Assembly: GCF_032452875.1 (NCBI RefSeq)
Contig: NC_083875.1
Span: forward strand, 73,864,178-73,928,177
Direction: 5' to 3'
DNA: 64,000 nucleotides
From: Bos javanicus
Taxonomy: Eukaryota; Chordata; Mammalia; Artiodactyla; Bovidae
Positions 22,498 to 34,475 of this stretch are shown here, one piece after another (positions within the stretch are counted from its first letter, which is position 1; each line of letters opens with the position of its first letter). The notes beneath the pieces are model-generated. The model was given only the letters and a program-made list of their open reading frames with translations, made no database searches and was not told the DNA's origin. The translations under genes were made by a program, and so were the position numbers.

Positions 22498-22687
22498 GGG
22501 ACTTCCCTGTGGTCCAGTGGTTAAGACTTCACTTTCCAATGCAGAGAGTGCTAGTTTGATCCTGATTGGGGAGCTAAGATCCCACATGCCTTGTGGCCCA
22601 AAAATCAAAACATAACACAGGAACAATATTGTAAAAACATTCAATAAAGACTTTAAAATGGTCCACACCAAAAAAAAAAAAAAAAAA
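22498..22687 (+). mobile_element. CHR-type tRNA-Glu SINE with long 3' end
   Basis: Head 'gggacttccctgtggtccag', B-box-like 'gtttgatcctgattgggg', then the distinctive 'caataaagactttaaaatgg' 3' region and an A-run to 22687. It is closely similar to the copy at 45398-45580. Confidence 0.87.
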
Positions 22688-22784
22688 GGAAGAAAAAGAT
22701 TGTTAGGCCAAAAGGATGGAATGAAATGAGCTTGGCTTTCTATCATTGCAATTTCATTTTTCATAGTGACTCTATACACAATAC

Positions 22785-23064
22785 CAGAGAAGGCAATGGC
22801 AACCCACTCCAGTACTCTTGCCTGGAAAATCCCATGGATGGAGGAGCTTGGTAGGCTATAGTCCATGGGGTCACTATGAGTCGGACATGACTGAGCGACT
22901 TCACTTTCACTTTTCACTTTTCACTTTTATGAATTGGAGAAGAAAATGGCAACCCACTCCAGTGTTCTTGCCTGGAGAATCCCAGGGACGGGGGAGCCTG
23001 GTGGGCTGCCGTCTATGGGGTCACACAGAATCGGACACAACTGAAGTGACTTAGCAGCAGCAGC
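22785..23064 (+). mobile_element. Bov-A2 SINE, full dimer
   Basis: Two BovA monomers joined by the 'cactttcacttttcactttt' linker, ending in (AGC)n. A perfect 11 bp target duplication, atacacaatac, lies at 22774-22784 and 23065-23075. Confidence 0.95.
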
Positions 23065-23177
23065 ATACACAATACAAACTTCTGAAAAGTGGGAAACAGT
23101 TTTCCCAGGTTTATTACCAAACCAAATATATCTTCTCCCTTACTAGCCAGCCAACACTTTTTTTTTTTTTTGGACAA

Positions 23178-23392
23178 AGCTTCCCTTGTGGCTCAGTGGT
23201 AAAGCATCTGCCTACCAATCTAGGACATGCCAGTTCGATCCCTGGGTCAGGAAGTTCCCCTGGCATAGGAAATGGCAACCCATTCCAGTATTCTTGCCTG
23301 GGAAATACCATGGACAGAGGAGCCCCGAGGGCTACAGTCCATGGGCTTGCAAAAGATTCAGACACGACTGAGCCACTAAACAACAACAAAGA
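23178..23392 (+). mobile_element. Bov-tA SINE
   Basis: Full-length copy preceded by a T-run (23158-23171). The tail is 'aaacaacaacaaagac'. Confidence 0.9.
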
Positions 23393-25601
23393 CATAAGCT
23401 AGCTTGGGACTTTGAGAAGAGAGTCAAACAGTGCACTAATCTCCCAGCAGCCTGTGGCCACAGCCAGGAGCAGATACCAGGTGTCGGAATTGAGGGGTTT
23501 CTGCTTCTGTCCTGAGAGGCATTTATTAGACAATTAAGTTCTTATCCCCTCATCTGGAAGGGGAACCCAGAACAGCTACCTTCAGGGGCTAATGTGATGG
23601 CTAACCAAAGTGAGAAAAATATTTTGAAAGCACCTGGAAAAAGCTGCTGCAATTTTTCTGAGCAAAGCAACATTATTGCTTGAATCATGAGGACACATAA
23701 GACATTTGGACAGTTTCTCTGAGCCAAACCATAGCCTTTGCTGTTGGTTCCCATCTGAAGAGATTAAATGGTCCAGGAAGATATTTAAAAGCCCAAAAGA
23801 AAGGGAGCTTTCTGTGCTTTTTCTGAATTACTCAGAAGGAACATAACAACAGCTGGAATAATAATATTAATAAGAGGCTAAAATTATTTCCTTTCAAAAA
23901 AATAAAGGCATGGTAGTGGAAATCTTTAATAATGTCTTCACCTTTCAAGAAAAATCATTTTTAATGTCTTGTGCTTGTCTTTCAGACTCCCCATACACCA
24001 TTTTGAGTGGTTATAAGAGGAAATCTGGTTGCTCAGTAGTCAGGAATGTGTGTGGGTCTATTTTTCTAAAGCAAAAAAGTGTTTAATGGTTAAACTCAGG
24101 GTGAAAGGGCGGGGGCGGGGGGGGGGGTCTCTCCCTACTTCCTTCCGTAACATGTTGGACCAAATATTGTACCACCTTTCTGGGGGCAGATCTTAGAGAT
24201 GGAAAGAGTCAGACAGGTTGCCCAGACCAGACTCCTGTATGGACAAGCAAGTAGCTTGGCTTTGCTGTTTGGAGGATATTTTCTTCAGCTTTGTCCCGCC
24301 CATTTCTAAATAGGTATCAGTGGGAGAGAGCAAAAGAGAAGCAATTTTGATCCATGTAGAGTTAGCTTTTCTAAAATTCTTTCATGGGAGAAAAGAGAAA
24401 TGACTTAGGGGCATTTAACCACGAAGGTGTAAAGCAATTAGTGAACAAATCCACGTCTCTGGTGGGTGACTTTTCCCCTCATAGATACATTCTAGGAAAT
24501 TTCTCTAATTTTACTTTTTGGCAGGAGGATTTTCCTCCACGAACATCATTTTAGTTTATGCCTGTGATTCATTCTCTCTCCTTCCCTTTCTCTTCTCGCT
24601 CTTAATGATTTCCAAATTTGAGATGGTAGGTTGTAACTTTTAAGTGCATTATCGAAGTCGATGGGGGGTGGGGGTGTTGGGAAGAAGGGGTGACTCAGAA
24701 AAGAAACCAAGATGATAATTATTTCAAAGTTTGATTTCATCTGAAAAGTATGACGGCTCACCTCCACTCCAGCCTTGAAGACCCGTATTCACAGTTAATG
24801 TAACCTTCATGCCAAAAGAGGGAAAAAGAAAGAATGTGTAACCTGACAGGTAGCAGGTGGTACATATGGAATTATCATTGGCTATTAACACCAGGTCAGG
24901 TATCATATTAGCCACTTTCAGACTGCATTTGCCAAACCCACATAAAAATATAAAACCAGGTATTTCAATATTCCGTCACTCTCTTAGCAAAACAGATTTT
25001 CTTATATTACTCATAGTGGAGTCAGCCGGCTTTCATTAGAATCTTTTTAAACTTTTCTTTTTCTTAAAGAAAGAACTAAACCTAGTTGATAGAAAAGAGA
25101 AACTGGGACAAAAATCAGGTCAAGAATTTGATACAAAAGGCATTCAGATAAAGCTAATAATATTCCAGAGTGTTTTCAGTTAAACAGACTATGATTATAT
25201 TAATCTAATCTCAACCTGACCCCTATGTAATCTACACAAGGTTCCAGGTATCAGATATTATTTTCATTTTTTTTTTCATTGAAGCTTTATTGATTCTAAG
25301 TGCTCTATGCACTTTGTGGGATATCACTAACTTTTTGGAGATTTCTAAATCTTAGCACCAAAAATGAAACCTTGCTTTTAAATGTTATTGGAGAGTTCTA
25401 TGTGTTCCCCTTGCCTTCATTGTTTGGAATACCATCGCATTTTCTATTAACTCTGATCATCTCAGAAAGACCAGTCACTAGTCAGTGAGTGGTTCTTCAC
25501 TAGTCAGTTTTCATGTTGCCTGTGAGTAAAGAACAAGAATCTCTTATTTTACTTGCTCTTTAAAAAAAAAACTAAGGCTTTCTCTCTACAGTGCGTCCTC
25601 A
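23393..25601. other. Single-copy stretch
   Basis: Over 2 kb without a recognised repeat. A G-rich run lies at 24107-24127. No exon or RNA gene is seen. Confidence 0.45.
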
Positions 25602-25812
25602 TTGTTGTTGTTTAGCCACTAAGCTGTGTCCAGCTCTTTTGAGACCCCATGGACTGTAGCCCCCCAGACTCTTCTGTCCATAGGATTCCCCGGGCAAAAA
25701 TACTGGAGTGGGTTGCCATTTCCTTCTCCAGGGGATCTTCCAGACCCAGGGATCGAACCATGTCCCCTGCATTAGAGGTGAATTCTCTACCCCTGAGCCA
25801 CCATGGAAGCCC
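25602..25812 (-). mobile_element. Bov-tA SINE
   Basis: Minus-strand full-length copy with a 'ttgttgttgtttagccac' tail and head 'cctgagccaccatggaagcc'. It abuts the inverted L1 segment. Confidence 0.9.
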
Positions 25813-26480
25813 ATATGTCATTAATTATCCATTTTATACACAGTATCAGTAGTGTATATATGTCAATCCCAATCTCCCAATACCTCCTACCCTCTCTACC
25901 CTCCTTGGTATCCATACATTTGTTCTGTGTCTCTATTTCTGCTTTGCAAATAAGATTGTCTATACATTTTTCTAGATTGCACATACATGCATTAATATAC
26001 GATATTTGTTTCTCTCTTTCTTACTTTACTTTGTATGACTACCTCTAGGTCCATCTGCAAATGACCCAATGGGAAGGAAATCCAAAAAGGAGGAGATATA
26101 TGTATGCTACTGCTGCTAAATCGCTTCAGTCGTGTCCGACTCTATGCGACCCCATAGACAACAGCCCATCAGGCTCTGCCATCTCTGGGATTCTCCAGGC
26201 AAGAACACTGGAGTGGGTTGCCATTTCCTTCTCCATTGTGTGAAAGTGAAAAGTGAAAGTGAAGTCACTCAGTCGCGACCGACTCATAGCAACCCCATGG
26301 ACTGTAGCCCACTGGGCCCCTCCATCCATGGGATTTTCTAGGCAAGAGTACTGGAGTGGCTTGCCATTGCCTTCTCCGAGATATATGTATACGCATGGCT
26401 AATTCATTTTGCTTTATAGTACAGACTAACACAACACTGTAAAGCAACTATACTCTAATAAAAAGTAATTTTTAAAAACT
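25813..26480. mobile_element. L1 3' end with 5' inversion (twin-primed)
   Basis: From 25813 to about 26070 the sequence is L1 in antisense ('tgtcaatcccaatctcccaa', 'ctttgcaaataagattgtct', 'ctctaggtccatctgcaaat'). From about 26070 to 26480 it is L1 3' UTR in sense ('gggaaggaaatccaaaaagg' up to 'ctctaataaaaagtaatt'). The two halves meet at about 26068-26072. Opposite orientations of 5' and 3' parts in one insertion are the mark of twin priming during target-primed reverse transcription. A Bov-A2 later inserted in the sense half. Confidence 0.78.
26106..26377 (-). mobile_element. Bov-A2 SINE inside L1
   Basis: Minus-strand dimer with the 'gaaagtgaaaagtgaaagtg' linker. A perfect 13 bp target duplication, gagatatatgtat, lies at 26093-26105 and 26378-26390. 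Removing it rejoins L1 3' UTR sequence. Confidence 0.95.
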
Positions 26481-27405
26481 AAGGCTCTGGTGAAAAGTCT
26501 AATGATGAAACCAGAACCCATCTAGACCCCAACCTCTCCACAGGATGCAGAAGTAGTCCCTGGATACTTTTCCTGGATCATCCCACATTTCCAACCTTTC
26601 TCTCCTATACCATAGGATCAATACACTGGATTACCAAAACTAAGCCACCTTATTTCAAAAATGGGGGCTAGGCAAATAGCCCTTCAGTCCATTTGACCTA
26701 CTGGGATTTCTCACTCCAGGTTCACAGGGAGGTTAGATGCAAAGTGGGCAGATTCACATGTTGCCCATCATTCAGCCCCAGTTTGCTTAAAATAAGACCC
26801 TGAGTTCATTTTCAGGGTTCAAAAGTCCTTGACTGAGTCCCACCAAACTCCAGCTTTCCAAATAATGTCCCAACTGATGAGATTTTATCTTTTTCTAACC
26901 TGGTTTTATGTTACACTATGTTGTACAAATCCAGACCTTTTCTAAAGATTGAAGCTGATTTTCAGTGCTTATTTCTACCCTTCATTAAATGAGATCTGTT
27001 GTCAAAGCCTGCTGCAGTACATGGCGTATTCACTTGAGACCATATAATCAGGGTGACTCAAATAAATAAAACTGTTCTGGAGAAATTGATGGTGGGGGTA
27101 TTTGATATCTACAAAGATCTTACACTTTCAAATGGTTTCAACTACTCACTTCCCCTGCCAGAACAGACAGCATTATTGCATCATCACACACACACATGAG
27201 ACAGGGTAGAAAAATATATGTTTCATCTAGTCCCCAAACCTCAGGGCCTCACTCAGGGTGACTCTCAGTGCCACTGGCTTCCTCACCCTCCAAAATGCCT
27301 TTGAAAGAAGTCCTGATAAGTCAAAAGAACCAATGCAAATTCTTTTTAGGATGAGGCAGAGAATTAAACTACTACAATTTTATCATTGTGAAGAAGAAAG
27401 GAAGT
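26481..27405. other. Single-copy stretch
   Basis: No repeat family or coding signal recognised. A short CA run lies at 27185-27196. Confidence 0.45.
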
Positions 27406-27423
27406 CCTGGATAACCTACATGC

Positions 27424-27645
27424 GTGCATGCGTGCTAAGTTACTTCAGTCACATTCAACTCTTTACAACCCCATGGACTGTAGCCCACCAGGTGCCTCTG
27501 TCCATGGGAGTCTCCAGGCAAGAATACCAGAATGGGCTGCTGTGTCCTCCTCCCGGGTATCTTCCCAACCCAGGAATTGAACCCATACCTCTTTTGTCTC
27601 CCACATTGGCAAATGGGTTCTTTACCACTAGCACCACCTGGGAAG
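27424..27645 (-). mobile_element. Bov-tA SINE
   Basis: Minus-strand copy with a long target duplication, cctggataacctacatgc, at 27406-27423 and 27646-27663. The first bases may be shared with the SINE end, so the duplication is 16-18 bp. Confidence 0.95.
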
Positions 27646-28586
27646 CCTGGATAACCTACATGCTCAATATCAAATAATCTACAAAAGCCTGAGACTGGGT
27701 TTTCCGCAAAGGAGGCTTCCCCTGCCCTGGAGTTTGGAGTTGGGTTCATAATCTTTCCTCACCCGATGGATAACTGAACACAGCCATTAACAATAACAAA
27801 AAAAAATGACTTTCCCTAGGGAGACAAACAGCTGACCTGGAAGTAAAACATCTCAGCCCTTCACTCAGGCCACAAAGCCTGTTCAGCATTCTCAGCGAGA
27901 AGCAGGACTGGGTCTGGAGCATGGGAAAACGATGGCCAAAGCTCCCTGGGGAAGACGCACAGAAGGTCGTGCGGCCGGGCTGGGAGAAAGGCGACTCTCT
28001 CAGCCTAGGGTTCTCTGCTGACTTGGACATCAGTGATCCGATGCCAGCTTCTCCCTCACAAACCCATGGGCAGGATAGCCACCCCTAGAAATGGCCCAGA
28101 CAAGCCTCTGGCCCAACACCATCCCAGGGAAGTCGTCTTATCTCATGCGTGAGTCAGAAAGTATTGGCTGTTCATTTGACCTGAACTGAAGCTACAAAAT
28201 TCCTCTATTCCTCCTGAAAGAATCGTGCCTTGAAATACAGCAGAGCCCAAAAAAGCAGGCCCATTTCTTTCACCAGCCCTCAGCTTGCCAAGGTGATTAC
28301 AAAAAACCACACTGAGCGAAGGGCTAGGCATCTAGTCTGTATCTAAATTTCTTTATTTTTTAAGAAAAAAGAAAAGAGAGATTTCACCATTCCTGGTAAT
28401 ATGCCTGCAGTTTTGTTTTTTTTTTATTAAACAATACAAGTTCTAAGCTGATCAAAATGTATTCCTGTCTCTCTACTTCGTTATCCAAGGTCTTGAGTTG
28501 GAGGTGAGGGGGGCATTTTTACTTCAAGTGTGATATAATACAGAAGGAAAAGCTCAGTGCAGTTTAAGTTGCAGTCTTTCAGTTTG

Positions 28587-28654
28587 TCCTAATCTTTATT
28601 ATGTTGTTAATAATACATTCTCCTAATCTTTATGATTTTGTTAGTAATATATTC
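28587..28654. repeat. 34 bp imperfect tandem duplication
   Basis: Two adjacent 34 bp copies, each starting tcctaatctttat and ending attc, differ at four positions. The divergence indicates an older duplication than the one at 17692. Confidence 0.9.
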
Positions 28655-29439
28655 TATCTCTGGGCTGGCCAAGATTATAATACTGCCTTTTTTTGGCAAA
28701 CAAAATTAGGCAGATAGACTTTCATATCATAATTTAGAAAAACAGTAACAACAACAACAAAAAAAAACAAGAGATAACATTGTTCATGGACTAACTTTGT
28801 TCTTAACTCTTTTAACCTGGGTTGAATGTTCACCCTTCCCCAGTGAGATGATTCACTGAAAAGTGAAGATAAATGTCATCTCCATTCCCTGTGATCTATA
28901 AAATTAATCTTCCATGCTTATGTTAATACCAATCAGGTAATGTAGGAGGCAGTGTGACCTACAGGATAAAATGTAAGTGGGAGGAGATCATGTTCAATTA
29001 CTGTCTGTATCGCCAACAATATTTTCACCTTTTATACGTGTTCCCTCACATAGCTTTTCTGTAAAATTGGGCAATACGTCTGAGAGCTGCTGGAGAATTA
29101 GTCAGATGCTTTGGGAAACAACTTAAAACTTTTCTGTGAAGTAACATATTTTTCCCGTCTCTACCATAGCATCAGCCTTCTGGTGAAGAACCATGACACA
29201 CTGAGCAAACTATCCTTCTGCTCAGGAAAAACAATCTCAGGCAGGTGACCCTCCCCTCAAAGGGTTCCACTGATTTCCCAAAAATAAATTACATGGAAGG
29301 AAGAGCACAACGGCTAGTAAGTAAGTCACCAGGTAAAGAAGGGATCAATGCTTACACTTTAGGGGTTAAACCCAGAGCCGATGACTTCGGGACGGAATTC
29401 ATGTTCTGTACTCAGCTGTAAAATAAACTGGGAGTTCTG

Positions 29440-29720
29440 TGTCTGGTGTCTGAAACATCTTTCGAAACACTAAATCAATTTAATATCAATAATTGCCAGA
29501 TAGATGCTCGATTAAATGAACCAACGCAGACAGCTTTGTTCACAGAGAAAACAGAACCAAATGGCTTTCATTAGCATGACTAATTCCGAAGTTGTGTGGT
29601 TCGATCATCAGACGTCTGAGCCTGAATTCTGACTCTTGCAAGACAGAGTTTGGCAAGAGACATTCTAAATGCAGCAATCCCACACGTTCAGCATACATGC
29701 AGGAGATCAGAAAATCAAGG
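29440..29720. promoter_or_regulatory. Candidate conserved non-coding element
   Basis: A repeat-free block with 'atcaatttaatatcaataat', 'gctcgattaaatgaac' and 'tcattagcatgactaattcc'. Several TAAT and ATTA cores and scattered CpGs (tttcgaaac, gctcgatt, aacgcaga, ttccgaag, gttcgatc, gacgtctg) are retained. Enhancer function is inferred from composition only. Confidence 0.33.
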
Positions 29721-30730
29721 TGACATTTGAAGCACCCATAGCAGCTACCTCGGTGCCCACTGGAGCTCGGAAAAATACCAGATGCATGGAAAACATGCGA
29801 CTTTCCCTTCAATGGGGGACTGAGGCTTTCCCCAGACCTGTTTCTGGGGTGCTTTGAAAACACCTGCTTTGGCCTTTGGGGGACAATCTCAACAGTGGTT
29901 TCAAAAACCAGGCCTCTTTTTTCATAACCCTCCAGCAGCCTCGTAATGCCAGGCACCTTCCTGTTGTGATTACTGGACCAAACAGGGCCCTACCACGTGG
30001 AGAGTTGCTAGTATTTTCACCTCAAGCCCTGAGAATATTTCCTTTTTTTTTTTTTTTTTGAAATCCTGATACATCTCTTTTCCTGGTAATGCTCTCAATT
30101 TTGAAAAGTTATGATAAATCTTATCCCTAAACCACCTTGTGAATTTCAGAAGCTCTCCCAGGCTTTTTTAACTGGAAAAGAATAGACTTTGCAGGAAAGC
30201 AGACAAAAAGAACCCAGGGAAGGTGAGTACTGTGATTAGTGATGATGGAAACAGGGGAATGGTCAGGCCCTGGGCCCCACCTCAGACTGGGGGCCCTGGT
30301 ACAGAGTGTCCTGTGTACATGTAGTGTTGGCTGAGCATGGGGGGACCTTGTAGAAGGGCCCTCTGCACGTTGTCATTTGTCTCTCATCCCCAAATCCACC
30401 CCCACCCCTGACCGCCATGACATCACTCTGGCGAGTCCTTGTGACTACACTTCATCAGTTGCCTTTTGGTGTGTGTGTGAACTGCCAGAAACACAGAATG
30501 GCTCTTTAGGGCCTAATCACGGGGCGGCCAAACCTCTGGACAGTCTCCTTCGGAGGTCTGTGGGAGCCTTGGGTCAGAGCAGCTGCCTCTGAGTCACAAT
30601 GGGCTTTGGGGCCCTGAACCCCTTCATGGGCCATCTGGGGAAAGGCAGAGAATACTCAACTTTTCATTTCCATGATAGGAAAGTTTTTTTTTTCCAAAAC
30701 CCTTATAACTGACTTAAGGAATGCATTTTA

Positions 30731-31097
30731 TTTATTTTTTAAATTTTTAAAAAGATGTGCAATTTTTATTTTTTGCATTTTGTTGTTTTGTTTTTTGGCT
30801 GTGATGGGTCTTCGTTGCTGTACTCGGCTTTCTCTAGTTGCACTGAGGAAGGGGGCTACACTCTACTGGGGTGTGCAGGCTTCTCACTGCAGTAGCTTCT
30901 CTTGTTGTGGAATACTGGCTCTAGGGCATGTGGGCTCAGTAGTTGCGGCTCCCAGGCTCTAGAGTATGGGATCAGTAGTTGCAGCTCACTGGCTTAGCTG
31001 CCCTGTGGCATGTGGAATCTTCCCAGACCAGGGATGGAACCCATGTCCCCCGCATTGGCAGGCAGATTCTTAACCACTGGACCACCAGAAAGTCCAG
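30731..31097 (-). mobile_element. CHR-type tRNA-Glu SINE, long form
   Basis: Minus-strand copy with a T-rich tail (30731-30800), the 'cttctcttgttgtggaatac' body shared with the element at 1160-1492, and head 'ccactggaccaccagaaagt'. A perfect 13 bp target duplication, ggaatgcatttta, lies at 30718-30730 and 31098-31110. Confidence 0.93.
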
Positions 31098-31236
31098 GGA
31101 ATGCATTTTAAAGTCAAGCATGGTTATCTCTATATTTTGGACTGTAGTTCACAGACACTGATTGAAAATGTTTCTGAAGTATAACTGATTTCTGCAGGGA
31201 TCAGTCAGTTTCTTGCAGGCTCTACTCTCTTCTGTT

Positions 31237-31237
31237 G

Positions 31238-31279
<42 letters not shown>

Positions 31280-31298
31280 TGTCTGTCTGTCTGTGTGT
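31237..31298. repeat. (TG)n / (CTGT)n compound microsatellite
   Basis: About 20 TG units followed by four CTGT units and a short TG run. Confidence 0.93.
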
Positions 31299-32294
31299 TG
31301 TGGATCATAATGGTTCCCTTACTTTCCTATTTACATGCCAGCAAACTGTTCCTCAGCCCTCCCTAACCCAGCAGGTATCCTAAGGACTCAGATGTGCAGT
31401 CAGCTCAGAGGAATCAAGAGGTGTCAGTCCCTCTGCTGTGAGGCAGGACCACTAGGTGAGGGCTCCCCGTCCCCAGGTACTGAGAGGCCACACCAGGATG
31501 TGAGAGGAAGACCTCTTTGTCCCCTCCCTGTGGGTGCCTGGTTGAGAAATGAAGGGTTTCTGTGAATTCTCTGGGACTGAATCGAAGGCTCACCCACTGA
31601 AGATGAAGGAAGGTGCTTAGGAAACATCATGTCTGGCCCATGACTCTCCCTCCCATCCATAGCTTTCCTGTCTTTCTAATGCTTTTCCCAAGTCTTTCTC
31701 AGAAATAATACACAACTGCTTAGATTGTATGGTGATCAAGTCCCTTAGGAAACAGGCTGGAGAGGTGGAGAGGACTCCTCTATGAGATGAGCCTCAGTCT
31801 TTATACTTCCACTTGGACACAGTGGATCCATCTTTTTCTCCAGGCATCACCCTCTCTGATTCAGAGGGCACCCTATTGAGGGTTTTCATCTTGTCAGAGA
31901 ATCTGCATGGGTCCCAGTTTCCATGAGGCTCATGGATCCCTCCCATGTGTTTTACTTTGTAAAGGAGTGAAGGCCAGTTCCCAGAGGCCCAAGTCCTTTC
32001 CACATTTCCAAGCTATTTCCTACAAGATTTCATCACCATTGAAACCAGACAACAGTTTATTATTTCAGAGCAAGACTTGAGACATCCACTAAAAAGCTCT
32101 ATGCATCACCTTTGAAGCAATCGAACTTCACTAAACTACGTGTAAGGTATGAGAAGAAGATCTCCAACAGGTGAGATAATCTCTTGGGCTTAAGAAGGAA
32201 GTCCCTCTGACCTCTGGGGGCCAGTAAGAGGATTTAGAAGTCCCAAGATTCAGGAAACAGAAGATAGTTTCAGGACTGTGATGGTTAGATTTTT
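31299..32294. other. Single-copy stretch
   Basis: No gene or repeat recognised over 1 kb. Overlapping frames on both strands near 31335-31660 lack any domain. Confidence 0.4.
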
Positions 32295-32436
32295 GTTTTT
32301 TAACATTTACTTATTTGGCTACACTGGGTCTTGGTTGTGTCATGTATGATCTAGTTTCCTGACAAGGTATCAAACCTGGACCTGCTGCATTGGGAGCAAG
32401 AAATCTTAGCAACTGGACTGTCAGGGAAGTTCCTGG
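32295..32436 (-). mobile_element. CHR-type tRNA-Glu SINE
   Basis: Minus-strand copy ('ttggctacactgggtcttgg', 'atcaaacctggacctgctgc', 'gactgtcagggaagttcc'). It is diverged. Similar flanks 'gatggttagattttt' and 'gatgatcagtttt' suggest an aged target duplication inside the older repeat that follows. Confidence 0.78.
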
Positions 32437-32765
32437 GATGATCAGTTTTGAATGCCAACTTGACTCGGCTAGAGGACCCAATTATTCAATTAAACACAGA
32501 TCTAGGTATTATGAGGAGGGCATTTTGTGAATGCAGTTCACATCTATCATCAGTGGATTTCAGTAAAGGAGATGATCCTCATAATGTAGGTGGGCCTCAT
32601 CTGATTGGTTGAAGGCATCTAGAGAGCAAAAACTGACATTTCCCAGAAATCCTGCCTCAAAATTACAGCAGCAACTCTAGCTTAAGTTTCTGGGCTGCCA
32701 GACTGCACTATGGATTTTGGACTTGCCAATGCAACTGCATAAATCAATCCCTTAAAATAAATTAA
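32437..32765 (+). mobile_element. Ancient interspersed repeat, probably old L1 3' end
   Basis: Sequence such as 'aatgccaacttgactcggct', 'gtgggcctcatctgattggt' and 'caatcccttaaaataaatta' follows a widely dispersed mammalian repeat that I associate with L1ME-type 3' ends. The family name is from memory of its pattern and may be wrong. That it is an old repeat is more certain. Confidence 0.5.
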
Positions 32766-32918
32766 TACATAGATGTATACTTAAATTTATTTAAGGCATT
32801 ACATATGTAATTTATTTAATTACATATGTAATATATATATTGTAACACACATTTATTTAGAAATATGTATATTTCATACACTATATATTTATATATGTTT
32901 ATATTATATATATTTATA
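32765..32918. repeat. AT-rich tract with ACATATGTAA motifs
   Basis: Repeated 'ttacatatgtaat' and (TA)n units, partly palindromic, fill the gap between the old repeat and the next SINE. Confidence 0.75.
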
Positions 32919-33137
32919 TGTTGTGCTCAGTTGATTCAGTTGTATCTGACTCTTTGCAACCCCATGGACTGTAGCCGGCCAGGCTCCTCTGTCCAAGTGA
33001 GTCTCCAGACAAAAACACTGGAGTGGGTTGCCATGCCCTCCTCCAGGGGACCTTCCTGACCAGAAATGGAACCTGAATCTCTGAAATCTCCTGCACTGGC
33101 AGGTGGTTCTTTACCACCGGTGCCACCTAGAAAGCCA
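32919..33137 (-). mobile_element. Bov-tA SINE
   Basis: Minus-strand full-length copy ('gttgtgctcagttgattcag' to 'gccacctagaaagcc'). Confidence 0.9.
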
Positions 33138-34302
33138 TATCTATCTATCCATGTTATCTCCTACTGGTTCCTCTCCAGAGAGAACTTGCATCATATTAAT
33201 AGAAACATAAAAAAACCCTGACAGTACCAAATAGTGGGCACTTTTTCACCTGGGTGGATAACTCCTGGGTGAGCTGTCCAGTTCTTGGTGCACATGAAAC
33301 CTTCCTTCTGAGCCTAGAAGATGGGGTGTGAGAGGGGAAGAGGGACCATCACTGTGATTTGTGCTGCTTTACAACACTTTATTTCTACACACCAGACCGA
33401 AAAGTACTCAGTTGGAACTTCACTCTGAAACAGAGAGTTTACATGATCTTGTTATTATTGTGGTCCAGCTTATAACTAAAGTGTGTCAAGTATTGTGTGT
33501 GTGTGTTTTTTTTTTTTTCTTCTCTGAGAAATCCTCTCCTTCTCCAGAAGGGTTACATAACTAATAAGAAAATCTTGTCAGGAATAAAACCTGGCCTGCA
33601 TGGCCTGAGGAAAAGCCCAGAATGTACTTACTCCATTCAGTGAAAACAGACATACAAGGAGGCAGGCCCATAGTGTAAAGATACAAGGCTTGTCCCCTTT
33701 CCTCCACACGACTGTGGGCAAACTTTCAGAAACGGTCAGAAATGGGTTTCCCCTAATGAGGAGGGGAAAGAAATGGTTGCAAATTTGGTAAAGTTAATGT
33801 TTTCCTATAGGATAAATTCATTCAGGGGGAAAAGGTATAGCTAGCATGAATTCCTGAAACATTTACTCGGCTTTCTTGGGGCTGTTTGGAATCTACAAGG
33901 AACAAGCTGAACTTCCACATGCTTCCTGAAGAGAAGAATCTCTTAGAAACCTGGTCTTTAAGAGCTTGAGTCTTACCCTTGTTGATTGTGAAAGACTAAG
34001 AAGCCCACACACCTTTCATTTGTTCTTATCTGCAGAGAGGTGACCCATTCCACCATGGCGACAGAGGGTGGATATGAGCCCGAGGACCTCCCCCTCCCTT
34101 TTCCACCGGGAACTGGGTCAGACTTGGCGAAGCTACAAACTGACCAGGATATATTCCCTATTTTTCAACAAGAACCTTCTACATGGGAGGTCCCTACCCT
34201 ACAGAGACACTTAGTGAGATGTCTCCATGTCAACACTCCATATATGCTGGTTACTGACATTACTGTTATGAGTTCAGAAAGGACTGTGCAGAGAGAGGCA
34301 TA
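33138..34302. other. Single-copy stretch
   Basis: Over 1 kb with no recognised gene or repeat beyond a (GT)nTn tract at 33497-33520. Confidence 0.4.
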
Positions 34303-34475
34303 TGACTGCATGGACTGTAGCCCACCACATTCCTCTGTCCATAGGATTCTCCAGCCAAGAATACTAGAGTGGGTTGCCATTTCCTTCTCCAGGGGATCTT
34401 CCCTAGGCAGGGATTGAACCTGAGTCTCCTGCATTAGAGGCAGATTCTTTACCACTGAGCCACCAGGGAAGCCCC
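34303..34475 (-). mobile_element. Bov-tA SINE, 3'-truncated
   Basis: Minus-strand copy with an intact head at right ('ctgagccaccagggaagccc'). At left it starts only at 'catggactgtagcccaccac', so the last 40-50 bp of the SINE 3' end are missing. Confidence 0.87.

Larger units (their letters stand above)
27664..30717. other. 3 kb single-copy stretch
   Basis: No young transposon here. It contains a 34 bp imperfect tandem duplication (28587-28654), a possible conserved element near 29440-29720 and a T-run at 30042-30059. The open frames in this stretch (for example 29956 to 29540 on the minus strand) show no domain and are treated as chance. Confidence 0.45.

Noticed and set aside
34040..34417. 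125-codon frame with an acidic/proline-rich start
   Set aside because: The C-terminal third is a Bov-tA SINE and the rest has no recognisable homology.
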